A stretch of DNA of 64,000 nucleotides from contig NZ_QFWQ01000005.1 of assembly GCF_003335105.1 (NCBI RefSeq), forward strand, positions 1 through 64,000, written 5' to 3'. Below the pieces are notes generated by a model. That model did not search any database. It saw only the letters and a list, made by a program, of their open reading frames with translations, and was not told where the DNA came from. The stretch's first letter is position 1, and each line of letters starts with the position of its first letter. Shown piece after piece: positions 63,337 to 64,000 of the stretch. This DNA is from Rhodanobacter denitrificans (GTDB lineage Bacteria; Pseudomonadota; Gammaproteobacteria; Xanthomonadales; Rhodanobacteraceae). The translations under genes and the position numbers were made by a program.

Positions 63337-63490
63337 CCGTCACTCCTGCGGCGGTTGGCCCGCGCGTCGGGTGGACGCGTCGAGGCACCGCGCCCAGTGA
63401 TAGCCGCAGGGATGCAAAGGTTATGTGGTGATGGCCGCCGGCTTTCAGATCCCGTTCACGCGCGGTCGCCGGGGCACGCCCTGCGGCGGA

Positions 63491-64000
63491 TCAGGCTGCG
63501 ACCTGGCTCTGGGCCCGCCGGCTGATGCAATACACCGCCGCGGGCGGCAGGTTGAGCAGGGCGCTGCCGAGCCGGTGGGCCTGCAGGCCCAGCCGCGCGA
63601 GCAGGGCTGGCGGCAGCGGGCAGCGCGGGCCGTAGGTGAACTGGTAGAACATGCCGCCGCTGCGCAGCTGGCGTTCGAACACACCACGCATGATCGCGGC
63701 GACCTGGCTTGACGGCATCGACAGCAGCGGCAAGCCGCTGACCACGGCGCAGGCGCGTTCGTCGCCGAACAACGGCTCGGTGTCGCCGAGCCGGGCCGCG
63801 TCCATGTGCAGGATGGTCGCTTCCGGGTAGCGCCGGCCCAGCGTGTCGGCGAGGTGCGGATCGGCCTCGACCAGAGCCAGCCGGTGCAGCGGCACGCCAC
63901 GCGCCAGCAGGGCACGGGTCAGCGCGCCGGTGCCCGGCCCCAGTTCGATCACCGGGCCATCCAGCGCGCCGACGCGGCTGGTCATCAGCCGTGCCAGCGC
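63491..64000 (-). CDS. class I SAM methyltransferase, 5' end beyond the window
   Basis: At least 165 residues of a Rossmann methyltransferase are visible, with the SAM motif PVIELGPGTGALTRALL near the visible start and ALVEADPHLADTLGRRYP for the ribose-binding acid. The pattern fits PmtA-type phospholipid N-methyltransferases or KsgA-like enzymes; the C-terminal GMFYQFTYGPRCPLPPALLARLGLQ favours the PmtA group. The ATG at 63985 is probably internal because coding character continues to the window edge. Confidence 0.78.
   Translation of the reverse strand, partial: ALARLMTSRVGALDGPVIELGPGTGALTRALLARGVPLHRLALVEADPHLADTLGRRYPEATILHMDAARLGDTEPLFGDERACAVVSGLPLLSMPSSQVAAIMRGVFERQLRSGGMFYQFTYGPRCPLPPALLARLGLQAHRLGSALLNLPPAAVYCISRRAQSQVAA

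Noticed and set aside
61043-63388. 781-codon minus-strand frame over the AsmA gene
   Set aside because: It is a frame-shifted shadow rich in Arg/Ala; the AsmA frame at 61186-63336 carries the signal anchor and domain.

Overview
The window is high-GC gammaproteobacterial DNA, most likely from the Rhodanobacteraceae/Xanthomonadales (Rhodanobacter- or Dyella-like). The signs are a copL-copA-copB copper operon, secreted peptidase families, a RIO1-like kinase, and an integron cassette whose recombination site reads in frame as the C-terminal tail SANNSFKP seen in many Xanthomonadales orphan proteins. I see no rRNA, tRNA or CRISPR array. Family assignments rest on recognising the sequences; no search was run.

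Layout. 1-2110: an IS110-family (IS1111-type) insertion sequence sits inside the recombination site (attC) of a gene cassette that encodes a small membrane protein. 2285-26287: mostly housekeeping and stress genes. These are a dihaem cytochrome c, the CycA permease, DUF899 and GST genes, a ubiquinone-type hydroxylase, AzlCD, OsmC, an acyl-CoA dehydrogenase, ExbD, EamA, a PAS-GAF-GGDEF diguanylate cyclase, a lipocalin, a Na+/H+ antiporter, a YadGH-like ABC exporter, ThpR, and an NfeD/SPFH pair. 26354-32506: a probable split-borosin RiPP locus. 32671-43303: four large secreted peptidases and an esterase-like protein. 43500-53916: methyltransferase, GNAT, HDOD, pseudouridine-synthase-like, LLM, RIO kinase, CDF, an HxlR-controlled island, Slp and RlmJ. 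54083-59114: the copper-resistance cluster. 59245-64000: EamA, DUF4349, AsmA and a truncated methyltransferase.

The most interesting region is 26354-32506. It encodes an N-methyltransferase resembling the split-borosin enzyme SonM, followed by three small proteins resembling the borosin precursor SonA (27316, 27673, 30385). Two of the three lie just upstream of very similar membrane proteins, each with a signal peptide, periplasmic TPR repeats, a membrane segment and a GGEEF diguanylate cyclase. The precursor plus TPR-cyclase unit is therefore present twice. The simplest reading is that a backbone N-methylated peptide is coupled to cyclic-di-GMP signalling. That link is inference from gene order. 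No dedicated exporter or leader peptidase is visible in the locus, although a run of secreted peptidases begins immediately downstream.

The copper cluster reads as a stress module: a His/Met-rich periplasmic protein, CopL-like, CopA, CopB, cytochrome c, DUF411 and a Cys-rich GDCCVFCSYG-type protein. The island at 50445-52343 (HxlR regulator, divergent NAD(P)-binding reductase, DoxX-like protein) has a promoter whose -10 box lies between the arms of an inverted repeat, a likely HxlR operator.
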